In this document: positions 9,790-18,973 of the stretch, in pieces
Layout: each line of letters starts with the position of its first letter
How positions within the stretch are numbered: the stretch's first letter is position 1
Origin: DATDPM01 sp963841995
Lineage (GTDB): Bacteria > Pseudomonadota > Alphaproteobacteria > DATDPM01
Length of the DNA stretch: 64,000 nucleotides
Reading direction: 5' to 3'
NCBI GenBank assembly: GCA_963841995.1
Contig: CAWJEX010000021.1
Span: 1-64,000, forward strand
Translations under genes and position numbers: made by a program
Notes under the pieces: model-generated
Database searches by the model: none
Seen by the model: only the letters and a program-made list of their open reading frames with translations
Told to the model about the DNA's origin: nothing

Positions 9790-10256
9790 CTAGCCCGGGC
9801 TCTGGCCTGGCGCCTGCCGCCTTGGCCGCTGCGGACGTGACTTGCCGGCGGCGCAGCAGCGGACATCCCGTCGGCCAGGCTGCGCCGGGTCTTGCTCATG
9901 CCGTTCATCCTGCGCACCATGCGCAGCGCGATCAGGCACGCGCCAGCCCGATGAGCAGCACGCAGGTGCCGGCCACGATCAGGAACGAGGCCCAGAGCCA
10001 GATGCCGAGCGCGTATAGGCCGAAGGCGAAGGCGAAGCAGAGCAGCATCAGCACCAGGCAGGCAGCGAAGCGCGCGATCGCGAGCAGACGCGCCGCCGAT
10101 GCCCAGCCGTTTGGCATCTGCCTTCAGCTCGAGCTTGGCGAGGTCCAGCTCATACCTGACCAGCTGTGAGATGTCCCTGGCCGCCACGGACACAAGATCG
10201 CCGATGGACTGATCGGTCACGCCGGAGGACGTGCGCCTGACCGCGGGATCGGCCAT
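9790..10256 (-). CDS. Phage-holin superfamily III-like membrane protein (frameshifted)
   Basis: The start is ATG 10256 (MADPAVRRTSSGVTDQSIGD). An amphipathic region with DISQLVRYELDLAKLELK follows, and then two hydrophobic helices around LLMLLCFAFAFGLYALGIW and WASFLIVAGTCVLLIGLARA. This is the layout of the actinobacterial phage-holin family (Pfam Phage_holin_3_6). Chromosomal members are housekeeping membrane proteins of unknown role rather than lysis proteins. Indels near 9,940 and 10,100 shift the frame. The tail is charged and Ala/Lys-rich and ends next to the hydrolase start. Confidence 0.65.
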
Positions 10257-10795
10257 GAGTACCTCCCTCTCTTCACGCTTTAAGTCAAAGCCACGCGCTG
10301 CCAATGGCGCTGTCAACACGCGCTGTAACCGCGCTCTCAACTCAAAGTCTGTGCTTACTGCCCAATGTGCATCGGAGGAGCCAGCCGATCCGGTTATTTG
10401 CGCTGACCGGCAGTCGGGCCAGCAGAGCCCATAGGTGGGCGGCTTACGGGGAATCACGCACGCGGCCGGTGCAGTTCGGGCGCAACGACGGGGCCGGGCG
10501 ACAGTCGGTGCCTGTACAGCAAACGGCGCCCCAGTTACGGGGCGCCGTCTGCGCGACACGTCAGGCCGGGTTACCAAGCGTGCACCTTCACTGCCGTGGT
10601 AGGCGGACGATGGCCTGCGCCTGGTTAGTCAGCAGCGCTCATGCGGCCAATTCGCCTGCCACGGCACGCCTCCCGCGGCTGGTCGCGCGTGGGTACCCGG
10701 CTGCCGTGTACGGACCGTGGTCCGTGTTTCCTTTCTACTGGCACTGCGGCCGCTTTGAAAAGCCCGGAGCGTGATCGATTCGTTATCTCAATCGA
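10257..10795. other. Intergenic stretch, no supported gene
   Basis: About 540 bases separate the holin-family gene from the HAD phosphatase gene, both on the minus strand. Open frames exist, but their translations are low-complexity Arg/Ala/Pro text without a family pattern. The stretch holds a strong hairpin (10523-10548), a short hairpin followed by a T-rich run (10710-10735), and a perfect palindrome at the right edge (10771-10799). Confidence 0.5.
10523..10548. terminator. Strong 10-bp hairpin, probable terminator
   Basis: The arms ACGGCGCCCC and GGGGCGCCGT pair perfectly around a 6-base loop (10533-10538). It lies downstream of the minus-strand HAD gene. There is no long T run, which is usual for high-GC actinobacterial terminators. 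Confidence 0.5.
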
Positions 10796-10799
10796 TCAC
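10771..10799. repeat. Perfect 10-bp inverted repeat at the HAD gene stop
   Basis: GTGATCGATT and AATCGATCAC flank a 9-base spacer. The TGA of the minus-strand HAD phosphatase gene (10796-10798) lies in the right arm. It could be a terminator hairpin or a dimeric regulator site; nothing here decides between them. Confidence 0.5.
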
Positions 10800-11547
10800 G
10801 CCACATTCCATGCGCGCCGCGAGCTGCTAGCCTGGCCGCCGGTCTGCCGGAACGCCAGCACCGGCCAGCCGCGGGCGCGGGCGATCTTCCGCAGCGCCCG
10901 GTCCGGATTGACGACATGCGGATGGCCGACGAGCTCGAGCAGCGGCAGGTCGGTCACCGAGTCGCTGTAGGCGAAGCAGTCAGCCAGCCGGTAGCCGCGC
11001 TCGAGCGGCGAGCTCGCTGACGTCGGTCAGCCTTGGCCTGGCCGTAGGCGTAGAAATCGACGCTGCCGGTGTACCGGCCGTCGGCTACCTCAAGCCGGGT
11101 CGCGATGACGGCGCAGGCACCGAGCATCGATCCGATCGGGCGCGACGATCTCCTGGCCCGGATGTGCTGACGATGAGCACGTCGTGACCGTCCTGCTGAT
11201 GCAGCGCCAGCAGGCTGCGAGCCTCGGCGTACACGAGCGGATCGATGGCTGGGCAAGATTGTCGGTCACGATCTGCGCAACCTCGTCGGCGTCCACCCAC
11301 AGCACAGCGCGCTGACCTGGTCGCGCACCCGTTCCATCTGGTAGTGACCAGCGCCGGTGAGGCGAAAGCTCAGCTGCGCGCAGGCGCCGCGGCAGCACCT
11401 GAGTCCGGGTGATCAGGCCGTGCCGGTAAAACGACGGCGCGAAGGCCAGCGTGCTCGACCTGGAGATGATGGTCTTGTCCAGGTCAAAGAAAGCAGCGGT
11501 AGTTGCTGCCGCAGCCCTCGACGGATGTGCCCACGGTCCGGCAGCAT
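10796..11547 (-). CDS. HAD-IB family phosphatase, SerB/CicA-like (frameshifted)
   Basis: Motif I, AAFFDLDKTIISRSS, with the nucleophile Asp lies near the N-terminus (about 11,490). Motif II reads DGHDVLIVSTSG (11,190), and motif III/IV are represented by YGQAKA and by an AYSDS-like segment with VTDLPLLELVGHPHVVNP (10,900-10,980). The set fits the HAD-IB phosphatases of the SerB/CicA type, of unknown substrate in actinobacteria. The start is placed at ATG 11547 after correcting one indel; several more lie at 11,000-11,300. The stop TGA is at 10796-10798. Confidence 0.7.
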
Positions 11548-11665
11548 AGGGGAAGGCACCAGAACCCTTTGCGGTTCGGCATGACCGGCTGGTAACTTGC
11601 CCCGATTGCAACTAGGCTTTCTTGAGTAACGGACCCGGCTCTGCCCCCCCGGAGCCGGACCGTCT

Positions 11666-11700
11666 GGCGACCCCCGTTCTCCCCCCCGACGGGGGTCGCC
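11666..11700. terminator. 12-bp hairpin terminator after the helicase gene
   Basis: GGCGACCCCCGT pairs perfectly with ACGGGGGTCGCC around an 11-base C-rich loop. It lies between the end of the minus-strand helicase gene and the start of the HAD gene, where a terminator is expected. Confidence 0.6.
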
Positions 11701-11712
11701 CCATGTCCGGAC

Positions 11713-14235
11713 TCAGCTGGCAGGTCCGGCTGAGCTGATTGCGGCCGCCCCGTTCCCGGCTATCGCCGGATTGCTGATCGATCCGTCAGCGCTGACGATC
11801 GCCCTGGCGCATCGGCTCCGCCGCGTCGGGCTGGTCGCGGCGCGCCGGCCAGCAGGCAGCGAAGCAGCGCGATCGCGTCGTGCTTGGCCAGCGGGTGGTT
11901 GCCATTGCCGCACTTTGGCGACTGAATGCACGACGGGCAGCCGGCCGCGCATTCACAGCTGGCAATGGCCTCGGCGGTGGCCGCCAGCCAGCGCCCGGGC
12001 GGCCGCGAAGCCGCGCTCGGCGAAGCCGGCCCCGCCCGCGTGGCCGTCGTAGACGAACACCGTCAGCTTCCCGGTCGCCGGGTGCAGGTCGGCCGATACG
12101 CCGCCGACATCCCACCGGTCACAGGCCGCCACCAGCGGGAGCAGGCCGATCGCGGCGTGCTCGGCCGCGTGCGCGGCACCTGGCAGGTCGACGCCGCGCA
12201 GCGGCCAGCGCCGGCGCGCTGGCCGGCGCGATCGTCCACCAGACCGCCCTGGTCGGCGAGGCTGCGCTCGGGCAGGTCAAGCACGATCCTCGCCCATCGG
12301 CAGCCCGGTCTCCGCGCTGCGCCGGGCATAGGAGACCACCTGCCGGCGAGACCAGGACGTCGCCGAAGCAGACCGCGGCCTCGACCCCAGTCCGCCGCTG
12401 CAGCTCCGCTGCCACCTCGATGCTGGTGATCTCCCTGGCCATCGTCGTGTAGCCGGGATCGACTAGCTCCACCAGCGCGATCCGCTCGTCCAGGTCGAGC
12501 TTGCTCACCAGGTACATCTCGCCCTGGTGCGCGTAGACGGCGCCCGCGTGCGCCAGGAAGTGCGCGGACGGCTCGTCCACCGTGCCGACCAGCCGGCCGG
12601 TGGCATGCTCGACGATCCGCACCGGCCAGCCGCCGGTGCCGCGCAGCCCGGTGCGCGTGCCCAGGCCATGCCGGGTGCAGAACCACCGGCCGCCGCGAGC
12701 GCGCAGCAGGCCGTCGGCGGCCATCCTGGCCGCCAGGGCGGTCGCCGCTGCGGGCTGAAGCCGGCCAGGTCGTGCTCGGTGAGCGGCAGCTCGGCCGCGG
12801 CTGCGCACAGGTGCGGCGCCAGCACGTAGGAGTTGTCCGGATCCAGCACGGTGGCCTCGACCGGAGCGCCGAGCAGCGCCTGCGGGTGATGAACCAGATA
12901 GGTGTCAAGCGGGTCGTCGCGCGCGATGAGCACGGCGACGGCATCGCGGCCGTCCCGGCCCGCCCGGCCCGCCTGCTGCCAGAGCGCGGCCCTGGTGCCA
13001 GGCCAGCCCGCCATCAGCACCGCGTCGAGGCCGGTGCACGTTGACGCCGAGTTCGAGCGCGGTGGTGGCGGCCAGGCCGGTGATCTGCCCGGCTCGCAGC
13101 GCCTCCTCCAGGGCCCGGCGCTCCTCCGGCAGATAGCCGGACCGGTAGGCCGCGACCCGGTCGGCCAGGTCGACCGGCGCCGGCCTCGGTCAGGTGCCGC
13201 CGGGCGGACAGCGCGACCGACTCGGCCCCGCGCCGGGACCGGACGAACGCCAGCGCCGGCGACGTCGCTGCGGACCAGGTCGGCGAGCAGCTGCGCCGCC
13301 TCGGAAGTGGCCGCCCGGCGGACCGGGGCGCCGCCTCGCCGCGCGCACCGGTCAGCGGCGGCTCCCAGATCGCGAACGTCAGCGGGGCGCGTGGCGCGCC
13401 GTCCGGCGCTGACCGCCACGCACGGCGCGCCCGGTGAGCAGCGCGCCGCACCTGGCGGGCTCGCTGACGTGGCCGAGGCGAGCACGAAGACCGGGTCGGC
13501 TGGCGCTGTGGTGGTAGGCGACCCGCCGCAGCCGGCGCAGCACGTGCGCGACGTGCGAGCCGAACACGCCGCGTAGGTGTGGCACTCGTCGACGATGACG
13601 TAGCGCAGCCGCCGGAAGAAGCCGTTCCACCGGGCATGCGGCGGCAGCAGGGAGTGATGCAGCATGTCCGGCGTGGTCAGCAGGTAGTTGGCGTGGGATC
13701 TGGCCCAGGTCCGCTCCGCCCAGGGAGTGTCGCCGTCGACCACGGCCGCGCCGGACCCCGCTGCAGGCCGAGCGAGCGCACCAGCTTGAGCTGATCGGCC
13801 GCCAGCGCCCTGGTCGGCGCGATGTACAGGGCGGTGCCGCCGGCCAGGAGCCAGGTCAGCGCCGGCAGCAGGTAGCCAAGGGACTTGCCCGATGCGGTGC
13901 CGGTGGAGATGATCACGCTCTGGCCCGACTCGCGCGAGCTCGCGCCGCGTCGGCCTGGTGCCGCCACGGGGCGCGCGACGCCGGCCGCCGCGAGCGCGGC
14001 GATCAGCTCCGGCGGCACCCAGTCCGGCCAGTCCGCCGACTGCCCGGCCCGGCCCGGAAGCTCGGTCCGGTAAGGTGAGCCTGCCCGGCCAGTGCGCCAG
14101 CCGCCAGGACCGTCGGCGGCTACGCTGCTGGCCGCGCTGGCGTAGCCGGGCCAGCCGGACTCGCGAGCCGGCCAGGTGCAGCACTGCGGGCTGGCGACCG
14201 GGGGCAACAGCGTCGGGCGGCGGTACCGAAGCCAT
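11713..14235 (-). CDS. DEAD/DEAH-box helicase with C-terminal DUF1998 domain (frameshifted)
   Basis: This superfamily 2 helicase starts at ATG 14235. Motif I is IISTGTASGKSLGYLLPAL (about 13,880-13,920), then APTRALAADQLK, the DECH motif in YVIVDECHTYA (13,570), LASATSASP, and motif VI QQAGRAGRDGRDAVAV (12,940). The C-terminal part has KLTVFVYDGHAGGAGFAERG and a four-Cys zinc site with CECAAGCPSC and PKCGNGN (11,890-11,960), as in MrfA/Hrq1-like DUF1998 helicases of DNA repair. About ten indels interrupt it and the precise 3' end is uncertain. It is divergent from the bldG-like gene, an arrangement I recall from Streptomyces. Confidence 0.75.
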
Positions 14236-14428
14236 CGGATCCCAGTGTGTCATCACGACGCAGGGTGCCTGCGACCGCGATCTGGTATAGAAATGACTCT
14301 GGGCGTGGTTGAATGCGCGACAGGGCATGCCCTGCCGCCTGCCGGGCAGACCTGCGCGCAGGCTGCGGGCGGAGCCGGACAGGCACGGCTGCCACTGGAC
14401 ATAACCGCCGTATGGCGCTGGAGGATTT

Positions 14429-14779
14429 GTGGATCTGAAGCTGGACCACCACAGCAAGGATGGAATCGAGATCGTCGACGTTGAAGGCGAGATCGACGTC
14501 TACACCGCGCCGCGCTTGCGTGAACTGCTGATCGAGCTGGTGAACAGCCGCTTCTACCAGCTCGTGGTGAACATGGAGAAGGTCGAGTTCCTCGACTCCA
14601 CCGGGCTCGGCGTGCTGGTCGGCGGGCTCAAGCGAGTCCGCGCCCACGACGGGTCCCTGGACCTGGTGTGCACGCAGGAGCGGATTCTGAAGATCTTCCG
14701 GATCACCGGCCTCACCAAGGTGTTCGGCATCCACGACACGGTCGACGAGGCCATCGCGGCCAGGCGGGCGGAGAAGTAG
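14429..14779 (+). CDS. bldG: STAS-domain anti-sigma factor antagonist, BldG-like
   Basis: This is an intact 116-aa frame starting at GTG 14429 after a GGAG site (about 14,421). The STAS core carries VDVEGEIDVYTAPRLRELLI and the phosphorylation-site segment VEFLDSTGLGVLVGGLKRVR with the conserved Ser. In streptomycetes BldG is reversibly phosphorylated by anti-sigma kinases and controls development and stress sigma factors. The next gene encodes an ATP-binding partner, which supports a partner-switch pair. It is one of the few genes in this part without an indel. Confidence 0.8.
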   Translation: MDLKLDHHSKDGIEIVDVEGEIDVYTAPRLRELLIELVNSRFYQLVVNMEKVEFLDSTGLGVLVGGLKRVRAHDGSLDLVCTQERILKIFRITGLTKVFGIHDTVDEAIAARRAEK

Positions 14780-14828
14780 CGCGGCGCTGTAGGCGGACGC
14801 ACCAGGATTCACCTGACCGGACGCTGAG

Positions 14829-15298
14829 ATGGCAACAGTCGAGCTGAGCTTCACCGCGCTGCCCGCCCACGTCCGGACGGCCAGGCTGGTCGCGACGGCG
14901 GTGGCCAGGCGCAGCGGGGTGGACGAGTCGCTGCTGGACGAGGTCCGGCTGGCGGTCGGCGAGGCCTGCTCCCGCGCCGTCGAGGGCCACCAGCTGTACT
15001 GCCCGGCCGAGCCGGTCCGGCTGGCGCTGACCGACACGGCCGGCCGGTTCGAGGTCGAGGTCACCGATACCTGCGCGCCGGGCGCACGCTGGCCCGGCGT
15101 CGCGGCCCGCGCTGGGGGCGACAGCGCCGAGGGCCGGAGCGCAGGACGGTCCGCTGACGCCAGCGGCGCTGACTCCAGATCGGGGCAGGCCTCGGCATCG
15201 CGGTCATCGAGGGCCTCGCTGATGAGGTCCAGATCAGCGAGACCGCGGCCGGCACCAGCATCAGGATGAGCTGGCCGTCGGCCGGAGCTCCGCGGTAA
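14829..15298 (+). CDS. RsbW-type ATP-binding anti-sigma regulatory protein (one frameshift)
   Basis: Starting at ATG 14829, the product opens with ELSFTALPAHVRTARLVATA. The HATPase N-box is in LLDEVRLAVGEACSRAVEGH (about 14,935-14,990), and a DTAGRFEVEVTDTC segment follows; an indel near 15,190 then puts GLGIAVIEGLADEVQISE in another frame. This is the HATPase_c_2 family of anti-sigma kinases that pair with STAS antagonists. The TAA is at 15296-15298. It is the last recognisably actinobacterial gene; the chimeric join follows within about 50 bases. Confidence 0.75.
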
Positions 15299-15344
15299 TC
15301 CCGGCGCGATGGGCTGCCACCGGTCAGGCGCCCACCGTCTCCGG

Positions 15345-15597
15345 CAGTACCGGCATCGGAGTGCCCAAGGAAGAGCAGGAACGGGTGTTCGAGAAATTCG
15401 TGCGCGGCCAACCGCCCCAGATACGCCAGCCCGGCGCCGGCCTTGGCCTGTCGCTGGTGAAGAGCTTCATCGAACTACATGGCGGGCGGGTCGTTATGCA
15501 TTCGACGCCGAATATGGGGACCGAGGTGATCTGCTCGATTCCGACCCAAGCCGCGGAAGTCCGGGCTGCGGCTGCCGGCCGCGCCGCAACCGCGTAA
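15345..15597 (+). CDS. Sensor histidine kinase, C-terminal fragment (alphaproteobacterial)
   Basis: Only the last 80 or so residues of a HATPase_c domain remain: GIGVPKEEQERVFEKFVRG, then GAGLGLSLVKSFIELHGGRV (the G2 box and C-terminal strand), and a tail ending in AGRAATA before TAA 15597. No in-frame kinase sequence can be read upstream of about 15,345, where actinobacterial sequence begins. In alphaproteobacteria a PAS-domain histidine kinase commonly precedes tsaE, so this is probably the truncated end of that gene. It is broken by the join of two genomes, not by evolution. Confidence 0.75.
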
Positions 15598-15616
15598 GGC
15601 CCAAGCTAAACTGCAT

Positions 15617-16630
15617 TCACGTCAATCCCGGCACGCCCATTGTGGTCGAATACTCGAAGTGCAGCTCGCGGTCGGGATGGATCAGCGGATAAATCGCATG
15701 GGCCGCAAGAGCGGCTTCGGCAAAGCCGGAAAGAATTAATTTCAGTTTTCCCGGATAGCTCGTGATGTCGCCGATGGCAAAGAGCCCAGGCACATTGGTG
15801 CCGCAAGTCGATGCTTCGACCGCGATCCGGTTGCGCTCCAAATTCAATCCCCACTCGGCAATCGGCCCCAAATTCATCGCCAATCCGAAAAAGGCGAGAA
15901 GCGCGTCGGCGGGGATTCGTTTGAACGCGCCGGTCAGATTCTTGACGATGACGGAAGAGAGGTTCCCGTCGACCCCTTCGAGCCCGTCCAATTGGTAGGG
16001 AACGACAAGCTCGATTTTGCCGCTATCGGCCAGTTGCTGAAGCTTCGCCGCCGATTCGGGCGCGGCGCGGAACTTGGCGCGCCGGTGGACGACGGACACT
16101 TTCGCGATATCGGCGAGCGCCAGCGCCCAATCGACTGCGGAATCGCCACCGCCGGCGATCACCACATTCTTCCCGGCGAAATCGTCCCGGCGCTTCACGA
16201 AATAGAACACGCTTTTGTTTTCGAAGGCTTCGATACCCGGCAATGGCGGCCGGTTCGGCCCGAAGGCGCCGACCCCGGCTGCGATCACCACCGCCGCCGC
16301 GTCGATCGTCGTTCCCGCCGAGGTCTCGACCAGAAACCGGCCGTCGCCGCCACGGCGAAGCCCGGTGACGGTCTGTCCCAAATGAAAGACCGGGTGGAAG
16401 GGTGCGGCTTGCTGCTGGAGCTTGCCGATCAGGGCGCTCGCTTCGATAACCGGATAGCCGGGAATGTCGTAGATCGGTTTTTCCGGGTAGAGCGCTGCGC
16501 ATTGCCCGCCGGCGACATCCAGCGCGTCCACCACATGGGACTTGATGCGCAACATACCGCATTCGAACACGGCAAAGAGGCCAACCGGGCCGGCGCCGAT
16601 AATCACGACATCAGTGCGGTGCTGGGGCAT
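15617..16630 (-). CDS. Ferredoxin/flavodoxin-NADP reductase, thioredoxin-reductase-like type
   Basis: This intact protein of 337 aa starts at ATG 16630 (MPQHRTDVVIIGAGPVGLFA). Its FAD-binding GxGxxG is within the first 15 residues. The NADP-binding segment is KNVVIAGGGDSAVDWALAL, followed by SVVHRRAKFRA with the arginines that read NADP phosphate. It lacks the CxxC redox pair of true thioredoxin reductase, and ends GLFAIGDITSYPGKLKLILSG plus a tail typical of type-2 FNRs. It transfers electrons between NADPH and ferredoxin. It faces the histidine kinase fragment, with 19 bases between the stops. Confidence 0.85.
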   Translation of the reverse strand: MPQHRTDVVIIGAGPVGLFAVFECGMLRIKSHVVDALDVAGGQCAALYPEKPIYDIPGYPVIEASALIGKLQQQAAPFHPVFHLGQTVTGLRRGGDGRFLVETSAGTTIDAAAVVIAAGVGAFGPNRPPLPGIEAFENKSVFYFVKRRDDFAGKNVVIAGGGDSAVDWALALADIAKVSVVHRRAKFRAAPESAAKLQQLADSGKIELVVPYQLDGLEGVDGNLSSVIVKNLTGAFKRIPADALLAFFGLAMNLGPIAEWGLNLERNRIAVEASTCGTNVPGLFAIGDITSYPGKLKLILSGFAEAALAAHAIYPLIHPDRELHFEYSTTMGVPGLT

Positions 16631-16773
16631 GGGGTGGGGCGCCACTTTCAGATGAGACGGTTGGGCAGACGAAAAGGTTGGTTCATAACATGGCGGCAGC
16701 AACGGTTATGATCAACCCCGGCAATCCCGGCCGCGGTTGCCGAAGCACCCGGCCAGGGCTACAAAGGCCCGGC

Positions 16774-17251
16774 ATGGCGACGGTCCGCGAGCTTCCGGAT
16801 TTGGCGGCGACTGCGGCTCTGGCGGCGGAGCTTGCCGGGCGGGCGCGGCCGGGCGATATCCTGGCCCTTTCCGGCGATCTTGGGACTGGCAAGACCACCT
16901 TTGCCCGGGCCTTCATCGAAAGCTTGGCGCAGCGCTTCGGCACCAGGCGCGAAGAGGTTCCAAGCCCGACCTTCACCTTGGTCCAGACCTATGAGTTTCC
17001 GGGGCTATCCGTGTGGCATTTCGATCTCTATCGCCTGACCAATCCCAAAGACGCGTTGGAGCTTGGAGTTCGAAGAGGCGTTTTCGAGCGCGATTTCCCT
17101 GATCGAATGGCCGGAACGGCTTGGGCCGTATTTGCCGCCTGATCGCCTCGACCTGGAATTCGAATTCACCGACGCAAACGCCCGCCGGGTCCGGCTGACC
17201 GGCCAGGGCAAATGGTGCGAGCGGCTTGATCGGCTGGCCCGTCATGGCTGA
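16774..17251 (+). CDS. tsaE: tRNA t6A biosynthesis ATPase TsaE (one frameshift)
   Basis: TsaE is the ATPase of the TsaBDE complex that makes N6-threonylcarbamoyladenosine on ANN-reading tRNAs. From ATG 16774 the Walker A SGDLGTGKTTFARAFIE (about 16,873) and the SPTFTLVQTYEF and WHFDLYRL segments are typical. An extra G near 17,068 shifts the frame; removing it continues into FEEAFSSAISLIEWPERLG and the tail ending CERLDRLARHG at TGA 17249-17251. The amgK start overlaps the stop by 8 bases. Confidence 0.85.
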
Positions 17252-18257
17252 CCGCAACGACCTGATCAACCGGTTTCTGGCGGCCCAAGGCTGGGGCCAG
17301 GCGAAGCGCTTGCCGCTGGCGGGCGATGCGTCTTTCCGACGGTATGAGCGGATCGTCGAAGACTCGCGCCGCGCCATTCTCATGGATGCGCCGCCCACCC
17401 ACGAGAATGTCCGTCCCTATGTCGCGGTCGCAACCATCCTTCGCAAAGCGGGGTACAGCGCACCCGAGATCTACGCGCAAGACGTCGCCAACGGCCTGCT
17501 CCTGATCGAGGATTTGGGCGACAATACGTATACCCGCGTGTTGGCGCGCGATCCGGGCAAGGAGCACGGTCTCTACGCCCTTGCCGTCGATTTTCTTGCC
17601 GATCTTCATCACCGCGATACGAAGTTGGTCACATCCGGGATTCCCGATTACGATGATGAACGTCTGCTGTCTGAAGCGTCGCTCCTGGTCGATTGGTATC
17701 TGCCGGCGATGCGCCGCGAACCGACGGCCCCGGCATTCCGGCAGGAATATCTCGATCTGTGGCGATCGCTTTTCCCGCTCGTCCGGAAAATTCCCGATAC
17801 GCTGGTGCTCCGCGACTATCACGTCGACAATTTGATGTGGCTTTCCGAGCGCCCGGGAATTCAATCGGTCGGGCTTCTCGATTTTCAGGATGCGGTCAAG
17901 GGCAGTCCCGCCTACGACTTGGCTTCATTGTTGGAAGACGCCCGCCGGGATATCGCTCCCGCTCTCGTCGCCGAAATGAAGGCGCGTTATCTCGGCGCAT
18001 TCAAGACTCTCGACCACGATGCGTTCGGTGCCGCTTATGCCGTTCTGGGCGCCCAGCGCAGTGCCAAGATCATCGGCATTTTCACGCGGCTGGCGGTGCG
18101 CGACAAGAAGCCGGCTTATCTCGGCCATATTCCTCGCGTCTGGCGCTTGCTCGAAGGCGCTCTCGAACACCCCGCCTTGCGTCCCGTGGCGAAATGGTTG
18201 TCGCGTCATATTCCGCAGAGTTTGCGCGGCGTCCCGCCCGCGGAAAGTGCGGCATGA
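17244..18257 (+). CDS. amgK: N-acetylmuramate/N-acetylglucosamine 1-kinase AmgK
   Basis: This is a 337-aa aminoglycoside-phosphotransferase-fold kinase. It has the catalytic loop VLRDYHVDNLMWL with the Asp-His-Asn set, and the Mg2+-binding GLLDFQDAVKGSPAYDLASL. AmgK phosphorylates MurNAc at C1 in the cell-wall recycling pathway that bypasses de novo UDP-MurNAc synthesis. It is followed by murU with an ATGA overlap, which makes the pair nearly certain. The start is ATG 17244, inside the end of tsaE. Nothing is disrupted. Confidence 0.85.
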   Translation: MADRNDLINRFLAAQGWGQAKRLPLAGDASFRRYERIVEDSRRAILMDAPPTHENVRPYVAVATILRKAGYSAPEIYAQDVANGLLLIEDLGDNTYTRVLARDPGKEHGLYALAVDFLADLHHRDTKLVTSGIPDYDDERLLSEASLLVDWYLPAMRREPTAPAFRQEYLDLWRSLFPLVRKIPDTLVLRDYHVDNLMWLSERPGIQSVGLLDFQDAVKGSPAYDLASLLEDARRDIAPALVAEMKARYLGAFKTLDHDAFGAAYAVLGAQRSAKIIGIFTRLAVRDKKPAYLGHIPRVWRLLEGALEHPALRPVAKWLSRHIPQSLRGVPPAESAA

Positions 18258-18973
18258 CCGTGCGCAAGGCCATGGTTTTTGCGGCGGGGCTCGGCACGCG
18301 GATGCGACCGCTCACCGACAATATGCCGAAACCGTTGCTGGAAGTCGCGGGGCGGACGATTCTGGAACGGATTCTCGACAGGCTGGAAAAGGCAGGCGTT
18401 GAAGAAGCGGTCGTCAATACGCATTATTTTGTCGATCAGGTTGAAGCGAAACTGGCCGGGCGCCGGCGTCCTAAAATTCTCCTCAGTCACGAAGACGATC
18501 TGCTCGAAACCGGCGGCGGCGTGACCAAGGCCTTGCCGTTGTTGGGCCCGGACCCGTTCTATGTCGTAAACGGCGACGTGTTGTGGTCGGACGGTGCGCG
18601 GGACACGCTGTTGCGGCTGGCCCGGAGCTGGAAAGACTCGGAGATGGACGTGCTGCTGCTCGTCCATCCTGTCGTGCGGTCCTATGGTTATCGCGGCCCC
18701 GGGGATTTTTTCTTGGATCAGATCGGCCGGGTCCGGCGCAGAAAGTTCCACGAGGTGGCGCCTTTCGTCTTCACGGGAATTCAGATTCTCCATCCCCGTC
18801 TGTTCGAAGACGCGCCGCCGGGACGATTTTCGCTCAATCTGCTTTTTGACCGGGTGATCGAATCGAGCCGGCTTTTTGCCATTGTCCATGACGGCGATTG
18901 GTTCCATATCGGCACGCCGAGGGATTTGACCTTCGCCGAGGCCGAGTTCGGCAACGCCCGCAAACGGCAATGA
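18254..18973 (+). CDS. murU: N-acetylmuramate-1-phosphate uridylyltransferase MurU
   Basis: This 239-aa nucleotidyltransferase carries the G-x-G-T-R-M-x-P-L-T signature (AAGLGTRMRPLTDNMPKPLL) and the metal-binding Asp in FYVVNGDVLW. It is the short form without a left-handed helix domain, as expected for MurU rather than RmlA or GlmU. It joins UTP and MurNAc-1-phosphate (made by AmgK) to give UDP-MurNAc. It overlaps both neighbours by ATGA, so amgK, murU and addB are translationally coupled. Confidence 0.85.
   Translation: MTVRKAMVFAAGLGTRMRPLTDNMPKPLLEVAGRTILERILDRLEKAGVEEAVVNTHYFVDQVEAKLAGRRRPKILLSHEDDLLETGGGVTKALPLLGPDPFYVVNGDVLWSDGARDTLLRLARSWKDSEMDVLLLVHPVVRSYGYRGPGDFFLDQIGRVRRRKFHEVAPFVFTGIQILHPRLFEDAPPGRFSLNLLFDRVIESSRLFAIVHDGDWFHIGTPRDLTFAEAEFGNARKRQ

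Noticed and set aside
10304..10774. 156-aa plus-strand frame between the holin and HAD genes
   Set aside because: It contains strong hairpins, has no ribosome site, and its translation looks random.
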